The notes: generated from the letters alone by a model not told the origin. Counted from the first letter of the stretch, positions 17,393 to 27,234 are shown. The stretch: 54,758 bases of DNA from Alphaproteobacteria bacterium (GCA_018654745.1 JABILA010000118.1:1-54758); one strand, 5' to 3'. Made by a program: numbers and translations.

Positions 17393-18709
17393 ATGCAAAA
17401 ACTTGTTGATGATTTAAGGGCGCGAGACGAATTGTTGATTGTCCGCAAGGAAGTCGACCCCTGTCACGAACTGGCCGCTGTGACCAGGGCTGCCCAGCAT
17501 TCAGGCAACAAGACGGTTTTGTTTGAAAATGTCAGTGGCAGTGCCATGCCCGTTATCAGCAACCTGTACAATTCCCGCCAGCGTTTGTGTGAGATGATCG
17601 GCGCTGAACCAGAGGGATTTTGCACCCGGTGGAACGACATTCACGACCACACCAAGTCCCGGGCAGGCAGTGAACGAACAGTTATTGATCGACCAACTGA
17701 CCTGGTTGATTGCAGTATCAGCGACCTGCCCCTGATCACCTATCACGGCAAGGACGCAGGTCCATATTTCACATCCGCCATATTTCTGGCCCGGCACCCG
17801 GACACAGGCGTCGAAAATTTATCCTTTCATCGCAGCATGTTTATCAGCGACGAAGAATTACGTGTACGCCTCGGCAGTAGCCACGATTTATATCGGTATC
17901 AAAAAGCAGCGGAAGAAAAAGGCGAAGCGCTGGATGCTGTAATGTTGATCGGCGCGGAACCTTCGCTGTTTCTGGCCGGTGGGGCTTCATTGCCTGGTGA
18001 CTGGAGCGAAGTCGCTTTTGCCAGCGCCATGAAAGATGCACCCATTCCATCCTACAAGGCCAAAGCCAGCGACCTTATGATTCCGGCCTCAACGCAGATC
18101 GTCATCGAAGGCCGCATCCTGCCAAATGTCCGCCGACCGGAAGGTCCCTTCGGCGAAGTCATGGGATATTACGTGGAGGTCGGTGACAACCACGTCTTCG
18201 AAGTTCTGCACGTTTACACTCAACCCTCACCGATATTTCACAGTCTGTTGTGCGGATCTAATGAAGACCTGTCGTTGCTGGAGGCCAGGACAGCTGCAAA
18301 GACCTGGACCCATCTGAACAACACACTTCCGGGGATCATCGATGTTTCCTGTGCGCCTTCCATGATGAACACCACGATCAAGATCAGGCAACAATATGAA
18401 GGGCATGCCCGCCAGGTTCTGATGGCCGCTTTTGGTGCGCATCTTGATTACAACAAGGTCTGTATCGTCGTCGATGAAGATGTTGATATCTTTGATCTGA
18501 ATGAAGTGATGTGGGCTTTCACGACAAGGGGTCGTGCTGACACCCGAACCATGGTGATCCCGGATGTGCCGGGTTTTTATCGGGATGCCAACAAGGATCA
18601 TTGGGGCAGGCTCGGGCTGGACGCGACCTGGCCTTTTCATCGGGCGAATGAATTTGAACGCAAGAAGATACCGGGTGAAGAGAGTATTTATCTTGCCGAC
18701 TACACCTGA
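17393..18709 (+). CDS. UbiD-family prenylated-FMN-dependent decarboxylase
   Basis: 438 residues. Features of the family are the N-terminal RARDELLIVRKEVDP, the central RRPEGPFGEVMGYYVEVGD with the conserved Arg and Glu of the catalytic network, and HSLLCGSNEDL. UbiD enzymes reversibly decarboxylate aromatic, heteroaromatic or unsaturated acids and need prenylated FMN made by a UbiX partner, which is not in this window. It begins an operon with the two oxoprolinase/hydantoinase subunits (18-base gap), so its substrate is probably a ring compound or acid processed by that enzyme. This link is inference. Confidence 0.88.
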   Translation: MQKLVDDLRARDELLIVRKEVDPCHELAAVTRAAQHSGNKTVLFENVSGSAMPVISNLYNSRQRLCEMIGAEPEGFCTRWNDIHDHTKSRAGSERTVIDRPTDLVDCSISDLPLITYHGKDAGPYFTSAIFLARHPDTGVENLSFHRSMFISDEELRVRLGSSHDLYRYQKAAEEKGEALDAVMLIGAEPSLFLAGGASLPGDWSEVAFASAMKDAPIPSYKAKASDLMIPASTQIVIEGRILPNVRRPEGPFGEVMGYYVEVGDNHVFEVLHVYTQPSPIFHSLLCGSNEDLSLLEARTAAKTWTHLNNTLPGIIDVSCAPSMMNTTIKIRQQYEGHARQVLMAAFGAHLDYNKVCIVVDEDVDIFDLNEVMWAFTTRGRADTRTMVIPDVPGFYRDANKDHWGRLGLDATWPFHRANEFERKKIPGEESIYLADYT

Positions 18710-18727
18710 TTTTTTGAAGACCGCCAG

Positions 18728-20821
18728 ATGACAGGCACAGGATCAGTTCGCATAGGCGTTGATGTTGGCGGCACATTCACCGACTTTGCCCTGGCAACGG
18801 ATGAAGGGCTGAAAAGTCTGAAATTACCGACCACAAGTGACGCGCCGGAAGAAGCAATCCTTGGCGGGCTGAAGCAGCTTCTTGATGACAATGACATCGC
18901 ACCGGACCAGGTTTCACGTTTCATCCACGGCACAACGCTGGCGACCAACGCCATCATATCGCGCAAAGGTGCACGCACTGCCTTGCTGACGACCGAAGGA
19001 TTTCGCGATGTCCTGGCCCAGGGTGATGAAAGTCGCTTTGATCAATATGACATCAATATCGTTAAACCGGCACCATTGGTCCCGCGCTGGTGGCGCTATG
19101 GAATTCAGGAGCGCCTGTCTGCCAGCGGCGGCATATTGTTGCCATTGAACGAAGCAGAGCTTCAAAATATTGCAATCGATATGCAGGCTCAGAACATCGA
19201 AAGCGTGGCTATCTGTTTTCTGCATGCCCACACCAATCCGGCGCACGAACAAAAGGCGCGTGATCTGTTGCAGGAAATGATGCCCGATGTCGCCATCAGC
19301 TTGTCCAGTGAAGTCAGTCCGGAAATCGGTGAATATACCCGTTTTTCGACAACTGCCGCCAATGCCTATGTGCAACCTGTTATGGCGGCCTATCTTGAAA
19401 GGCTGCAGCAGGGCCTGAACAAACAGGGCATCCAGGCACCGGTGTTTATGTTTCTGTCCAATGGTGGCCTGAGCGACCTGGAAACAGCACGGCGGTTCCC
19501 CATCCGCCTGGTCGAATCCGGTCCCGCCGGAGGAGCGATATTCGCCGGGAACATCGCCCGTGACCTGGGTGAAGATGAAATCCTGGCCTTTGACATGGGT
19601 GGCACCACAGCCAAGATTTGCCTGATCGATCACGGCGTGCCGGGCCGCAGTGAGTCCTTTGAGATGGCACGCGAACACATGCACCGCCAGGGCAGTGGTT
19701 TGCCCGCCCGCATCCCGGTTATTGATCTGGTTGAAATCGGTGCAGGTGGTGGCTCCATCGCCCGGGTTGATAGCCTGAAACGCCTGCACGTAGGTCCGGA
19801 AAGTGCCGGTTCGGTGCCGGGGCCAGCCTGCTATCAACGGGGCGGTGACAGGGCCACTGTCACCGACGCCAATTTACTGCTGGGCCGTCTTGCGGCAACA
19901 GACTTTGCCGGGTCCGGTATTCAGATATCCACCGATGCTGCACACAAAGCAGTGTCTGACCATGTCGGAGAACAGCTTGGACTGGATGCAAACGCCGGGG
20001 CAGCGGCCATTTCGGAGGTTGTGGAAGAACAGATGGCCGGTGCAGCACGCGAACATGCCCGGGAAAAAGGCATTGATCTGCGCCGTCGTAGCATGGTGGC
20101 TTTTGGTGGGGCTGCGCCCCTGCATGCGGTTCAGGTGGCCGACAAACTGGGTATTGATCGCATCATCATTCCGCCAGCTGCAGGTATCGGCTCAGCGGTT
20201 GGGTTTTTACAATCACGCGCGGTTTTTGAAATTTCTCGCAGCATCAAAATGATCCTCGCTGAGTTTGACGCAACCCTGCTCAATCAGGAATTCGCAACCA
20301 TTTCTGCCGATGTTTCGGCAGCGGTATCATCAGCAGCACCAGGCGTGCCTGTTGCCGAGGTCCGGACCCTGTTCATGCGCTACAAAGGTCAGGGACATCA
20401 TCTGGCTGTTGAAATCCCCGCCCGTGACTTGACCACCGATGACGCCGCCGACTTGCTGGCTGCTTTCAACAATAAATACACTGCCGTCTATCGTCGTTTG
20501 CTGGATGGTATCGACATTGAATGTGTTGGGATCAGTCTGCGTCTATCTGCAGATGAAGAGAACATGGCGATCAAGGATGTTCTGGATATCTTGCCAACAG
20601 ATATTCCGGCCCGAACCGATCTCTACGACATACAACAAAATGAATTGCTTTCGGCAACCACTCTCTCTCGCAAAGATCTGGGGAACGACGTTACCTTGGC
20701 TGGCCCCGGTTTGATCAAGGACCACGGGACCACGATTTACGTGCCCAGGAATTTTACCGCCAATTGCCATGACCAGGGCCACATCATCATTACCCGTCAG
20801 GACAAAGGGCAAATGTCATGA
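18728..20821 (+). CDS. Hydantoinase/oxoprolinase subunit A
   Basis: 697 residues. The actin-like ATPase fold is shown by DVGGTFTDF at residue 11 onward, HGTTLATNAII, GPAGGAIF and FDMGGTTAKICLID. HyuA-type subunits couple ATP hydrolysis to opening of hydantoin, 5-oxoproline, caprolactam or acetophenone-like substrates, together with subunit B. The stop overlaps the start of subunit B by four bases (ATGA), showing translational coupling and one-to-one synthesis. Position after a UbiD-type decarboxylase makes a combined carboxylation/decarboxylation route on a cyclic or aromatic compound attractive, as acetone and acetophenone carboxylases belong to the same ATP-dependent family. Confidence 0.92.
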   Translation: MTGTGSVRIGVDVGGTFTDFALATDEGLKSLKLPTTSDAPEEAILGGLKQLLDDNDIAPDQVSRFIHGTTLATNAIISRKGARTALLTTEGFRDVLAQGDESRFDQYDINIVKPAPLVPRWWRYGIQERLSASGGILLPLNEAELQNIAIDMQAQNIESVAICFLHAHTNPAHEQKARDLLQEMMPDVAISLSSEVSPEIGEYTRFSTTAANAYVQPVMAAYLERLQQGLNKQGIQAPVFMFLSNGGLSDLETARRFPIRLVESGPAGGAIFAGNIARDLGEDEILAFDMGGTTAKICLIDHGVPGRSESFEMAREHMHRQGSGLPARIPVIDLVEIGAGGGSIARVDSLKRLHVGPESAGSVPGPACYQRGGDRATVTDANLLLGRLAATDFAGSGIQISTDAAHKAVSDHVGEQLGLDANAGAAAISEVVEEQMAGAAREHAREKGIDLRRRSMVAFGGAAPLHAVQVADKLGIDRIIIPPAAGIGSAVGFLQSRAVFEISRSIKMILAEFDATLLNQEFATISADVSAAVSSAAPGVPVAEVRTLFMRYKGQGHHLAVEIPARDLTTDDAADLLAAFNNKYTAVYRRLLDGIDIECVGISLRLSADEENMAIKDVLDILPTDIPARTDLYDIQQNELLSATTLSRKDLGNDVTLAGPGLIKDHGTTIYVPRNFTANCHDQGHIIITRQDKGQMS

Positions 20822-22467
20822 CCAATCCTGCTGATGAAATCCGCTTCCAGGTCGTCTGGAGCAATCTTGTCTCCATCGTCGAGGAACAGGCAAGGACCCT
20901 GATGCGCACGGCTTTCAGTCCGGTTGTCCGGGATTCCGGTGATTTGTCTGCAGCCCTGTTTGATCGTCAGGGCAGAATGCTTGCCCAGGCGCAAACCGGC
21001 ACCCCGGGCCACGTCAATTCAACGGCAGCAGCAGTCCCCTTGATGCTGGAAGACATCCCTCTTGATCAGCTGGAAGAAGGTGATCACCTGATTACCAACG
21101 ACCCGTGGCTGGCCTCCGGGCATCTGCATGACATCACCATTTCTTCGCCCGTCTTCAGAGCTGGACAGCTGATTGGGTTCTTTGCCTGTACCTGTCATCA
21201 ACTGGATATTGGTGGTCGTGGCCAGGGCCCGGATGCCGCCTCGGTGTTCGAAGAAGGCCTCGCCATACCCGTTCTGAAATTGATGAAAAAGGGTGAGATC
21301 AATCACGATCTAATGAAAATGATCAGGGCCAATGTACGGACACCTGGCGAAGTTGAAGCCGATATTCTTTCCTATGTTTCTGCGAATGAAGCCAGCGCCG
21401 AAACGTTGTGTAACGCTTTGGACAAACTTGACCTTGCAGACCTGGAGGAGATCGGTGACGAAATAATTGCTCGATCCCGCGCCTCCATGCTGCAGGAAAT
21501 TCGCAAGCTCCCACGTGGCAAAGCCAGCAATACCATTACTCTCGACAGCTTTGGCATGCCTGTAGAGATTATCTGCACCCTGGAAGTTACTGACGATGGG
21601 CTGGTATTGGATTTTGAAGGCTCAAGCGCAGCCAGCACACGGGGCGTCAATCTGGTTTACAACTACACCAATGCCTACGCGAGTTTTGGGGTGCGGTGCA
21701 TTGTCGGACCCGACATTCCCAACAACACTGGCTCTTTGTCGGCCATAACAGTCAAGGCACCAGTTGGATCAATCCTGAATGTCGAGCGTCCCTGGCCGGT
21801 ATGCGCCCGCCACATCATTGGACAGTTTCTGCCAGAGGTTGTGATGGGATGCCTGGCGCAAATCGTTCCGGACCGCGTTCCCGCTGAAGGCGCTGCCTGC
21901 CTGTGGGGTATTCAATTGCGTGGTGGTCCTGAGATCGATGGCCAGTTTGAACGAGACGGTGCCTGGGGCACGGATCGATACGAGACCTTGTTCTTTAACG
22001 CCGGCGGTACCGGTGCCCGACCCGGTCGGGACGGTTTATCGGCCACGGCGTTTCCCAGCGGGGTCAAGGCCATGCCCATCGAAGTGGTCGAAAGCAACGC
22101 CCCTATCGTCATCTGGCGCAAGGAATTGCGACCGGATTCAGCTGGAAATGGTCGTTTCAGGGGGGGCTTTGGCCAGGACATCGAAGTTTCGACAATCGAT
22201 GGCCGACCCTGCGGCTTGTTTGCCATGTTTGATCGAACCACTGTCCAGGCCCGCGGTCGCGAAGGCGGCATGAACGGGTCGTTTGGCAAACTTGGCCTGA
22301 AATCAGGTGGCACACTGGACCCCAAGGGCTTTCAGATCATCGGGCCAGGTGAACGCATGTTTTTTGAATTACCTGGTGGCGGCGGCCATGGTCCAGTGTC
22401 GGATCGTAGCCCGGACCAGATTGAAGGGGATCGCAAAGCTGGATTATTTACGGATAAAAAATCGTAA
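20818..22467 (+). CDS. Hydantoinase/oxoprolinase subunit B
   Basis: 549 residues. The family is plain from the N-terminal VVRDSGDLSAALFDRQGRML, HVNSTAAAVPLML, the metal-site region LITNDPWLASGHLHDITI, and the C-terminal GGGGHGP. It forms the catalytic core complex with subunit A (four-base overlap). Length is normal for stand-alone HyuB. It is the last gene of the UbiD-HyuA-HyuB operon, ending 21 bases from the convergent cupin gene. Confidence 0.92.
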   Translation: MTNPADEIRFQVVWSNLVSIVEEQARTLMRTAFSPVVRDSGDLSAALFDRQGRMLAQAQTGTPGHVNSTAAAVPLMLEDIPLDQLEEGDHLITNDPWLASGHLHDITISSPVFRAGQLIGFFACTCHQLDIGGRGQGPDAASVFEEGLAIPVLKLMKKGEINHDLMKMIRANVRTPGEVEADILSYVSANEASAETLCNALDKLDLADLEEIGDEIIARSRASMLQEIRKLPRGKASNTITLDSFGMPVEIICTLEVTDDGLVLDFEGSSAASTRGVNLVYNYTNAYASFGVRCIVGPDIPNNTGSLSAITVKAPVGSILNVERPWPVCARHIIGQFLPEVVMGCLAQIVPDRVPAEGAACLWGIQLRGGPEIDGQFERDGAWGTDRYETLFFNAGGTGARPGRDGLSATAFPSGVKAMPIEVVESNAPIVIWRKELRPDSAGNGRFRGGFGQDIEVSTIDGRPCGLFAMFDRTTVQARGREGGMNGSFGKLGLKSGGTLDPKGFQIIGPGERMFFELPGGGGHGPVSDRSPDQIEGDRKAGLFTDKKS

Positions 22468-22488
22468 AACGCAGTTTGCCTGAAAATC

Positions 22489-22848
22489 TTAACGCCCGTA
22501 GGAATCGTCCAGACGTGTGATGTCGCTTTCGCTCAAATCATCACCAAGTTGAACTTCAATCAACACAAGTGCATTCCGTCCATTGTTGGTAATCCGGTGC
22601 TTTTGGCCAGCTGATATCTGAATGTGATCACTGACGGCGGCAGGATGAACCTTGTCATCAAGGGTGACCTCGCCTTTACCGGCGACCACTATCCAGTGTT
22701 CGTCCCGTTGTTGATGAACCTGCAAGGAAATTTGTTGGCCGGGTTGAACAGATATTTTTTTAACGGCATGGCGATCACCCGTATCCAGCACTTCCCAGGC
22801 ACCCCAGGGCCGGGCATCGCTCTCGCCCTTGATATATCGAACTGTCAT
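22489..22848 (-). CDS. Cupin, mannose-6-phosphate isomerase type II C-terminal-like
   Basis: 119 residues from ATG 22848 (MTVRYIKGES), ten bases after the ATPase gene; an in-frame ATG at 22887 would overlap that gene. A single cupin barrel with RPWGAWEVLD, the metal-site QVHQQRDEHWIVVAGKGEV and HRITNNGRNALVLIEVQLGD closely resembles the isomerase half of bifunctional mannose-1-phosphate guanylyltransferase/mannose-6-phosphate isomerase. As the last gene behind a sugar importer it could isomerise an incoming hexose or its phosphate. Stand-alone activity is unproven. Confidence 0.8.
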   Translation of the reverse strand: MTVRYIKGESDARPWGAWEVLDTGDRHAVKKISVQPGQQISLQVHQQRDEHWIVVAGKGEVTLDDKVHPAAVSDHIQISAGQKHRITNNGRNALVLIEVQLGDDLSESDITRLDDSYGR

Positions 22849-22858
22849 GGATGATAGG

Positions 22859-23965
22859 TTAAATGCGGCGTTCTGATTTACCGTCAAATATCGATATTGT
22901 CGACAGATCGATATGAACGGTCTGTGGTTGATCGATCACAACTTCAATTTTCGATGAAAAGCGACCGGCAATTTCACCACCGCAGAAATCGAATAACACA
23001 TGCTGATCAAAACCAGTTGTTTCCATCAGCTTTGGTGTTAGATCGAAATCCATCGAAGCGACACCGTGATGGTCAGTGGCATTGCTGGTGATATATTCGG
23101 GTCGCACACCCAGAATGACGTCCTGGCCCTCGACCGGTTGATCTGTAAAACCGTAGTGCCCGATGGGAACCCGGACTTCCGTTCCTTCATGCGTTGAGAC
23201 AAAACAGGCATTCCCGGCAACGTCGACCACCTGACCCTTGATGAAGTTCATGGCCGGTGAGCCAATGAAGTCAGCAACAAAGACACTGTTGGGGGTGTCA
23301 TACAGTTCTTGCGGCGCACCCAATTGTTCAATAACGCCACCATTCATGACGGCAATCTTGGTCGCCAGGCTCATGGCTTCTGTCTGATCATGGGTCACAT
23401 AGACAATTGTGGTTCCCAGGCGTTGATGCAGCTGCTTTATTTCACTGCGCATCTGAATACGAAGTTTGGCATCAAGGTTAGACAAGGGTTCGTCAAAGAG
23501 GAAGATACGTGGTTCACGCACCAAAGCACGGCCCATGGCCACGCGCTGGCGCTGACCGCCCGATAATTGTGAGGGCTTGCGATCCAGCAAATGATCAATA
23601 TGCAACAACCCGGCGACGCGATCCAAAGCCTCTTTCCTGAGAGCTTGCGGGACCTTGCGCACCTTCATCCCGAACGTGATGTTCTTTTCCACGGTCATGG
23701 TCGGGTACAAGGCATAGGACTGGAATACCATGGCGATATCGCGGTCCTTGGGCGGCACTTCATTAACAACCGCATCATCGATCATGATGTCACCGGCGGA
23801 CATATCTTCCAGCCCTGCGGTGATATTCAACAATGTTGATTTGCCGCAGCCAGAAGGTCCAACGAGAACCAGAAAATCACCTTCGTCGATGCTGAGATTA
23901 ATATCTTTCAAAACTTCGACTGTGCCAAAATTCTTGTAAAGATTTTTTGCTTCCAGAACGGACAT
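22859..23965 (-). CDS. Sugar ABC transporter ATP-binding protein (MalK/UgpC type)
   Basis: 368 residues. Walker A is GPSGCGKST (36-44), the Q-loop lies in MVFQSYALYP, the signature LSGGQ is at 134-138, Walker B is IFLFDEP ending at 160, and the switch His is in VTHDQTEAM. The extra C-terminal OB-like regulatory domain (after about 240, with GVRPEYI) is the MalK/UgpC/MsmK arrangement. It powers the importer formed by the two permeases immediately upstream; it starts six bases after the permease stop, so it is in the same operon. Confidence 0.93.
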   Translation of the reverse strand: MSVLEAKNLYKNFGTVEVLKDINLSIDEGDFLVLVGPSGCGKSTLLNITAGLEDMSAGDIMIDDAVVNEVPPKDRDIAMVFQSYALYPTMTVEKNITFGMKVRKVPQALRKEALDRVAGLLHIDHLLDRKPSQLSGGQRQRVAMGRALVREPRIFLFDEPLSNLDAKLRIQMRSEIKQLHQRLGTTIVYVTHDQTEAMSLATKIAVMNGGVIEQLGAPQELYDTPNSVFVADFIGSPAMNFIKGQVVDVAGNACFVSTHEGTEVRVPIGHYGFTDQPVEGQDVILGVRPEYITSNATDHHGVASMDFDLTPKLMETTGFDQHVLFDFCGGEIAGRFSSKIEVVIDQPQTVHIDLSTISIFDGKSERRI

Positions 23966-23971
23966 GAAGAA

Positions 23972-24868
23972 TTAGCCTTTTACAGATCCGGCCGCCAGGC
24001 CACGGATGAAATATTTACCGGCAACGATATAGACCAGCAGGGTCGGAATAGCGGCGATCATTGCTGACGCCATATCAACGTTGTATTCCTTGACCCCGGT
24101 TGTGGAGTTCACAATGTTATTCAGGGCAACAGTGATCGGTTGATTGTCACCCTGGCTGAATGAAACGCCGAACAGGAAGTCGTTCCAGATGCTGGTGAAT
24201 TGCCAGATCACCGTGACCACAATCACAGGTGCGGACATCGGCAGGAGGATAGGGCCAAAAATGGTCCAGAAACCGGCGCCGTCGATCTTGGCCGCCTTGA
24301 CCAGTTCGACGGGGACCGAGACATAGTAGTTACGGAAAAACAGGGTCGTAAATCCTATGCCGTAAACCACATGCACCAGTACCAGGCCTGCGACGTTCCC
24401 GGCGATACCGATCTTTCCCAATGTAATCGCCATAGGCAGCAGGACCGCCTGAAACGGAATGAAGCAGCCAAACAGCATCAGACCAAAAATAATGTTCGAT
24501 CCCTTGAACTGCCACATGGAAAGTATGTAGCCATTGATGGCGCCGATAGCTGTTGAGATTATTACCGCTGGCACAACCAGAACCACAGAGTTCCAGAAAT
24601 AGGGTTTTAACCCGACACAAGTGACACCGGCACAGGCTTCGCTCCAGGCATTTTTCCAGGCATCCAGCACAATTTCTTTTGGTAAGCCCAGCAACGCACC
24701 CTGGCGAATTTCCGGCAAGGATTTCAGGGATGTGACGACCATGACGAACAAGGGCAGCGTGTAATAGAGCACGAACAAACCGAGGATCAGAAACAATAGT
24801 CCCCGCAACAATATTGGAGACCAGCGCTTCCCACCGCCGCGCGCCACGTTGGCTGTTTGATCAGGCAT
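23972..24868 (-). CDS. gtsC: Carbohydrate ABC transporter permease (GtsC/MalG type)
   Basis: 298 residues with six predicted membrane helices. The cytoplasmic EAA loop that docks to the ATPase is seen at VSVPVELVKAAKIDGAGFW. The general form is MalG-like; the large loop with ACAGVTCVGLKPYFWNS is characteristic of the glucose/mannose Gts group as I recall it. It overlaps the other permease gene by eight bases. The symbol is by analogy to the glucose transporter of Pseudomonas and is moderately secure. Confidence 0.87.
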   Translation of the reverse strand: MPDQTANVARGGGKRWSPILLRGLLFLILGLFVLYYTLPLFVMVVTSLKSLPEIRQGALLGLPKEIVLDAWKNAWSEACAGVTCVGLKPYFWNSVVLVVPAVIISTAIGAINGYILSMWQFKGSNIIFGLMLFGCFIPFQAVLLPMAITLGKIGIAGNVAGLVLVHVVYGIGFTTLFFRNYYVSVPVELVKAAKIDGAGFWTIFGPILLPMSAPVIVVTVIWQFTSIWNDFLFGVSFSQGDNQPITVALNNIVNSTTGVKEYNVDMASAMIAAIPTLLVYIVAGKYFIRGLAAGSVKG

Positions 24869-25733
24869 TTTTCTGACGCAGCTCCGAATAGAGGTATGGG
24901 ATGATGAAGATACACACGGTCATCAACATGATCGTGGCACTGGCCGAAGCCTGGCCCAGTTGGCCACGACTGAATGCCATGGCGTACATATATGTCGCGG
25001 GCATATCTGTCGAATATCCAGGACCGCCGCTTGTCAGGGCGATAACAAGGTCAAAACTTTTGATGGCCAGATGCACCAGAACAATAATGGCGCTGATGAA
25101 AACGGGGCGCAAAGACGGAATGATGATGCCTGTGTATATCCGGAAGGGCCCGATGCCGTCGACCATGGCAGCCTTGATGATTTCCTGATTAACAGACCGT
25201 AATCCTGCCAGGAACAAGGCCATGACAAAGCCCGACGATTGCCAAACACCGGCAATCACAATCGTGTACAAAGCCATTTCAGGATCGACCAGCCAGCCGA
25301 ATTCAAAATCCGGGAAGCCAAGGTCGCGCACTACTTTCTGAATGCCGAGGCCGGGATTTAAAATCCACTTCCAGGCCGTACCGGTCACAATGAAGCTGAG
25401 CGCCATGGGATAAAGATAGGTTGTACGAATGAAACCTTCAGCGCGGACTTTCTGGTCCAGTAATATGGCCAGAAACAGCCCAACGACCAGCGCGATGGCA
25501 ACAAAAAGAAATATGAATATGCCGAGGTTTTCAATTGCAACCAGCCAGCGCGGCGTAGCCCACAATTTGTCATACTGGATCAGGCCAACCAAATCATATT
25601 TGGGCAATATTCGAGACTTGGTCATCGATACCCAGATAGTCCAGCCGATGAATCCGTAGACGAAAAACAGTACGGCCGCGAAAGATGGTGCGACGACTAT
25701 TTTCGGCAGATATCTGGCAATCAGTTTTTCCAA
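24861..25733 (-). CDS. gtsB: Sugar ABC transporter permease (GtsB/MalF type)
   Basis: 290 residues, six membrane helices, with the EAA loop at SVNQEIIKAAMVDGIGPF. It pairs with the downstream permease to form the membrane channel. The region YKYDLVGLIQYDKLWATPRW near the N terminus resembles glucose/mannose permeases. It lies 88 bases after the binding-protein gene, and a hairpin terminator sits in that gap, so its expression is probably lower than that of the binding protein. Confidence 0.87.
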   Translation of the reverse strand: MEKLIARYLPKIVVAPSFAAVLFFVYGFIGWTIWVSMTKSRILPKYDLVGLIQYDKLWATPRWLVAIENLGIFIFLFVAIALVVGLFLAILLDQKVRAEGFIRTTYLYPMALSFIVTGTAWKWILNPGLGIQKVVRDLGFPDFEFGWLVDPEMALYTIVIAGVWQSSGFVMALFLAGLRSVNQEIIKAAMVDGIGPFRIYTGIIIPSLRPVFISAIIVLVHLAIKSFDLVIALTSGGPGYSTDMPATYMYAMAFSRGQLGQASASATIMLMTVCIFIIPYLYSELRQKNA

Positions 25734-25767
25734 GACATATCTCGATTGTAAGGTTCAGCAGTTTTCT

Positions 25768-25809
25768 GAAAAAGGCCCCGGCCCCGCCGCAATAAACGAC
25801 AGGACCGGG
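25768..25809 (-). terminator. Intercistronic hairpin with T-tract between gtsA and gtsB
   Basis: Read on the minus strand, CCCGGTCCTG pairs with a downstream CGGGGCCGGG-type arm across a short loop containing TTTATT, and is followed by CCTTTTTC. This is a good intrinsic-terminator shape directly behind the binding-protein stop. In binding-protein operons such attenuators or 3'-end stabilisers are common and would raise the ratio of binding protein to permease. Confidence 0.6.
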
Positions 25810-25821
25810 AACAAGCAGGTC

Positions 25822-27069
25822 TTACATTGAGTTTTTGACGCCCTGGGCAAGTGCCTTGGCGGCATCAGCGGACGACATGTTGGAGTTGAAGTGCTTGGTG
25901 ACAACGTCAGTGATAGCACCAGCCTGGGCATTACGCATGGCCATGCCGTGGGCGTAACTTGGCAGCAAGCCGCCGTTCCCACTGGTAACATCCATGTCAT
26001 AAGCTGAGCGACGAGCGCAATAATCAAATTCGTTCAACGGCACATCAACACGGGCCGGGATAGATCCCTTGGCGAGGTTAAAGACCTTCTGGAAGTTCTT
26101 GCCCATGATCAGTTTGGCCAACAGGTTCTGGCCATCGATCTTGTCGGCACCTTTAACGTTGAACATGGCAAAGCTGTCCACGTTATAGAGATAGCCATTG
26201 CCTGGTGTTGGTGCACAAAGGTAATCCTTGCCTGCAACCTTGCCGGCATTGGTAAATTCGCCTTTTGCCCAGTCACCCATGATCTGGAAAGCAGCTTCAC
26301 CGTTCATGACCATTGTCGTTGCCAGGTTCCAGTCGCGACCGGAGAAATTGGCATCAACATAACCACGCATCTTGCGCATCTGGTCAAAAACCTTCTGCAT
26401 CGTGGCGCCGCTCAAGGTAGCGGGATCCAGATCGACAAAGGCTTTCTTGTAAAATGCGTTTCCGCCAACGCCAAGGGCGACGGCTTCAAAGACTGTGGCG
26501 TCTTGCCAGGCCTGACCACCATGGGCCAGAGGTGTGATGCCCATTGACTTCAGCTTGTCGGCGGCAGCGTTGAATTCGTCCCATGTTGTCGGCATAGCGA
26601 CGCCTGCCTTGGCCAGAACCTTGGGGTTGGCCCAGATCCAGTCAATGCGGTGTACGTTAACAGGTGCCGCGCAATATTTGCCTTCGCACTTCATGTGGTT
26701 GGCAATAGCTGCCGGCAAAGACGCATCCCAGTTTTCGGACTTGGCAACAGCATCGATGCCAACGGTCAGTGCACCTTCTTCATGCCATTCCTGGATGGAC
26801 GGACCTTTCATTTGAAAGGCTGTCGGCGCATTGCCGGAAAGCACGCGTGCTTTCAAGGCCGTCCGGGCAGCATCTCCGCCACCACCGGCAACGGGCATAT
26901 CTGTCCATTTACCGCCATGGGACTTGAAATCGTCAACCAGAACCTTGATCGCGGCAGCTTCACCACCTGCGGTCCACCAGTGCAGAACCTCAACTTCCGG
27001 TCCGGCTTTAGCGGCGGAACTTATCATGCCTGCTGCGACTACAACGGCTGCCAGTGTTTTTAATTTCAT
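25822..27069 (-). CDS. gtsA: Sugar ABC transporter substrate-binding protein (GtsA-like)
   Basis: 415 residues. A signal peptide (MKLKTLAAVVVAAGMISSAAKA) precedes a family-1 extracellular solute-binding protein; the early motif VLHWWTAGGEAAAIKVL and HGGQAWQDATVFEAV are typical of glucose/mannose-binding proteins. No lipobox, so a free periplasmic protein. It is the first gene of the importer operon and faces the response regulator gene across a 250-base regulatory gap. The cargo is probably glucose or a close hexose; this is family inference, not shown. Confidence 0.9.
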   Translation of the reverse strand: MKLKTLAAVVVAAGMISSAAKAGPEVEVLHWWTAGGEAAAIKVLVDDFKSHGGKWTDMPVAGGGGDAARTALKARVLSGNAPTAFQMKGPSIQEWHEEGALTVGIDAVAKSENWDASLPAAIANHMKCEGKYCAAPVNVHRIDWIWANPKVLAKAGVAMPTTWDEFNAAADKLKSMGITPLAHGGQAWQDATVFEAVALGVGGNAFYKKAFVDLDPATLSGATMQKVFDQMRKMRGYVDANFSGRDWNLATTMVMNGEAAFQIMGDWAKGEFTNAGKVAGKDYLCAPTPGNGYLYNVDSFAMFNVKGADKIDGQNLLAKLIMGKNFQKVFNLAKGSIPARVDVPLNEFDYCARRSAYDMDVTSGNGGLLPSYAHGMAMRNAQAGAITDVVTKHFNSNMSSADAAKALAQGVKNSM

Positions 27070-27234
27070 GTGAATCTCTCCCTGTTATTATTTCTCGAAA
27101 ATCTCGTGGATAACGGCGGCAACTTTTCCATTTGCTTCGCCAGATTAACTGGAGCGAAGTATAGCGGGCGGAATTCCCAAACCGTCAACGGAATAAACAG
27201 CCATTGCAGAAATCAGGGCCAATAACTTTTTGAA

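Noticed and set aside
18914..19837. Long minus-strand frame opposite the HyuA gene
   Set aside because: Antisense shadow of a well-conserved gene; no ribosome site or domain.
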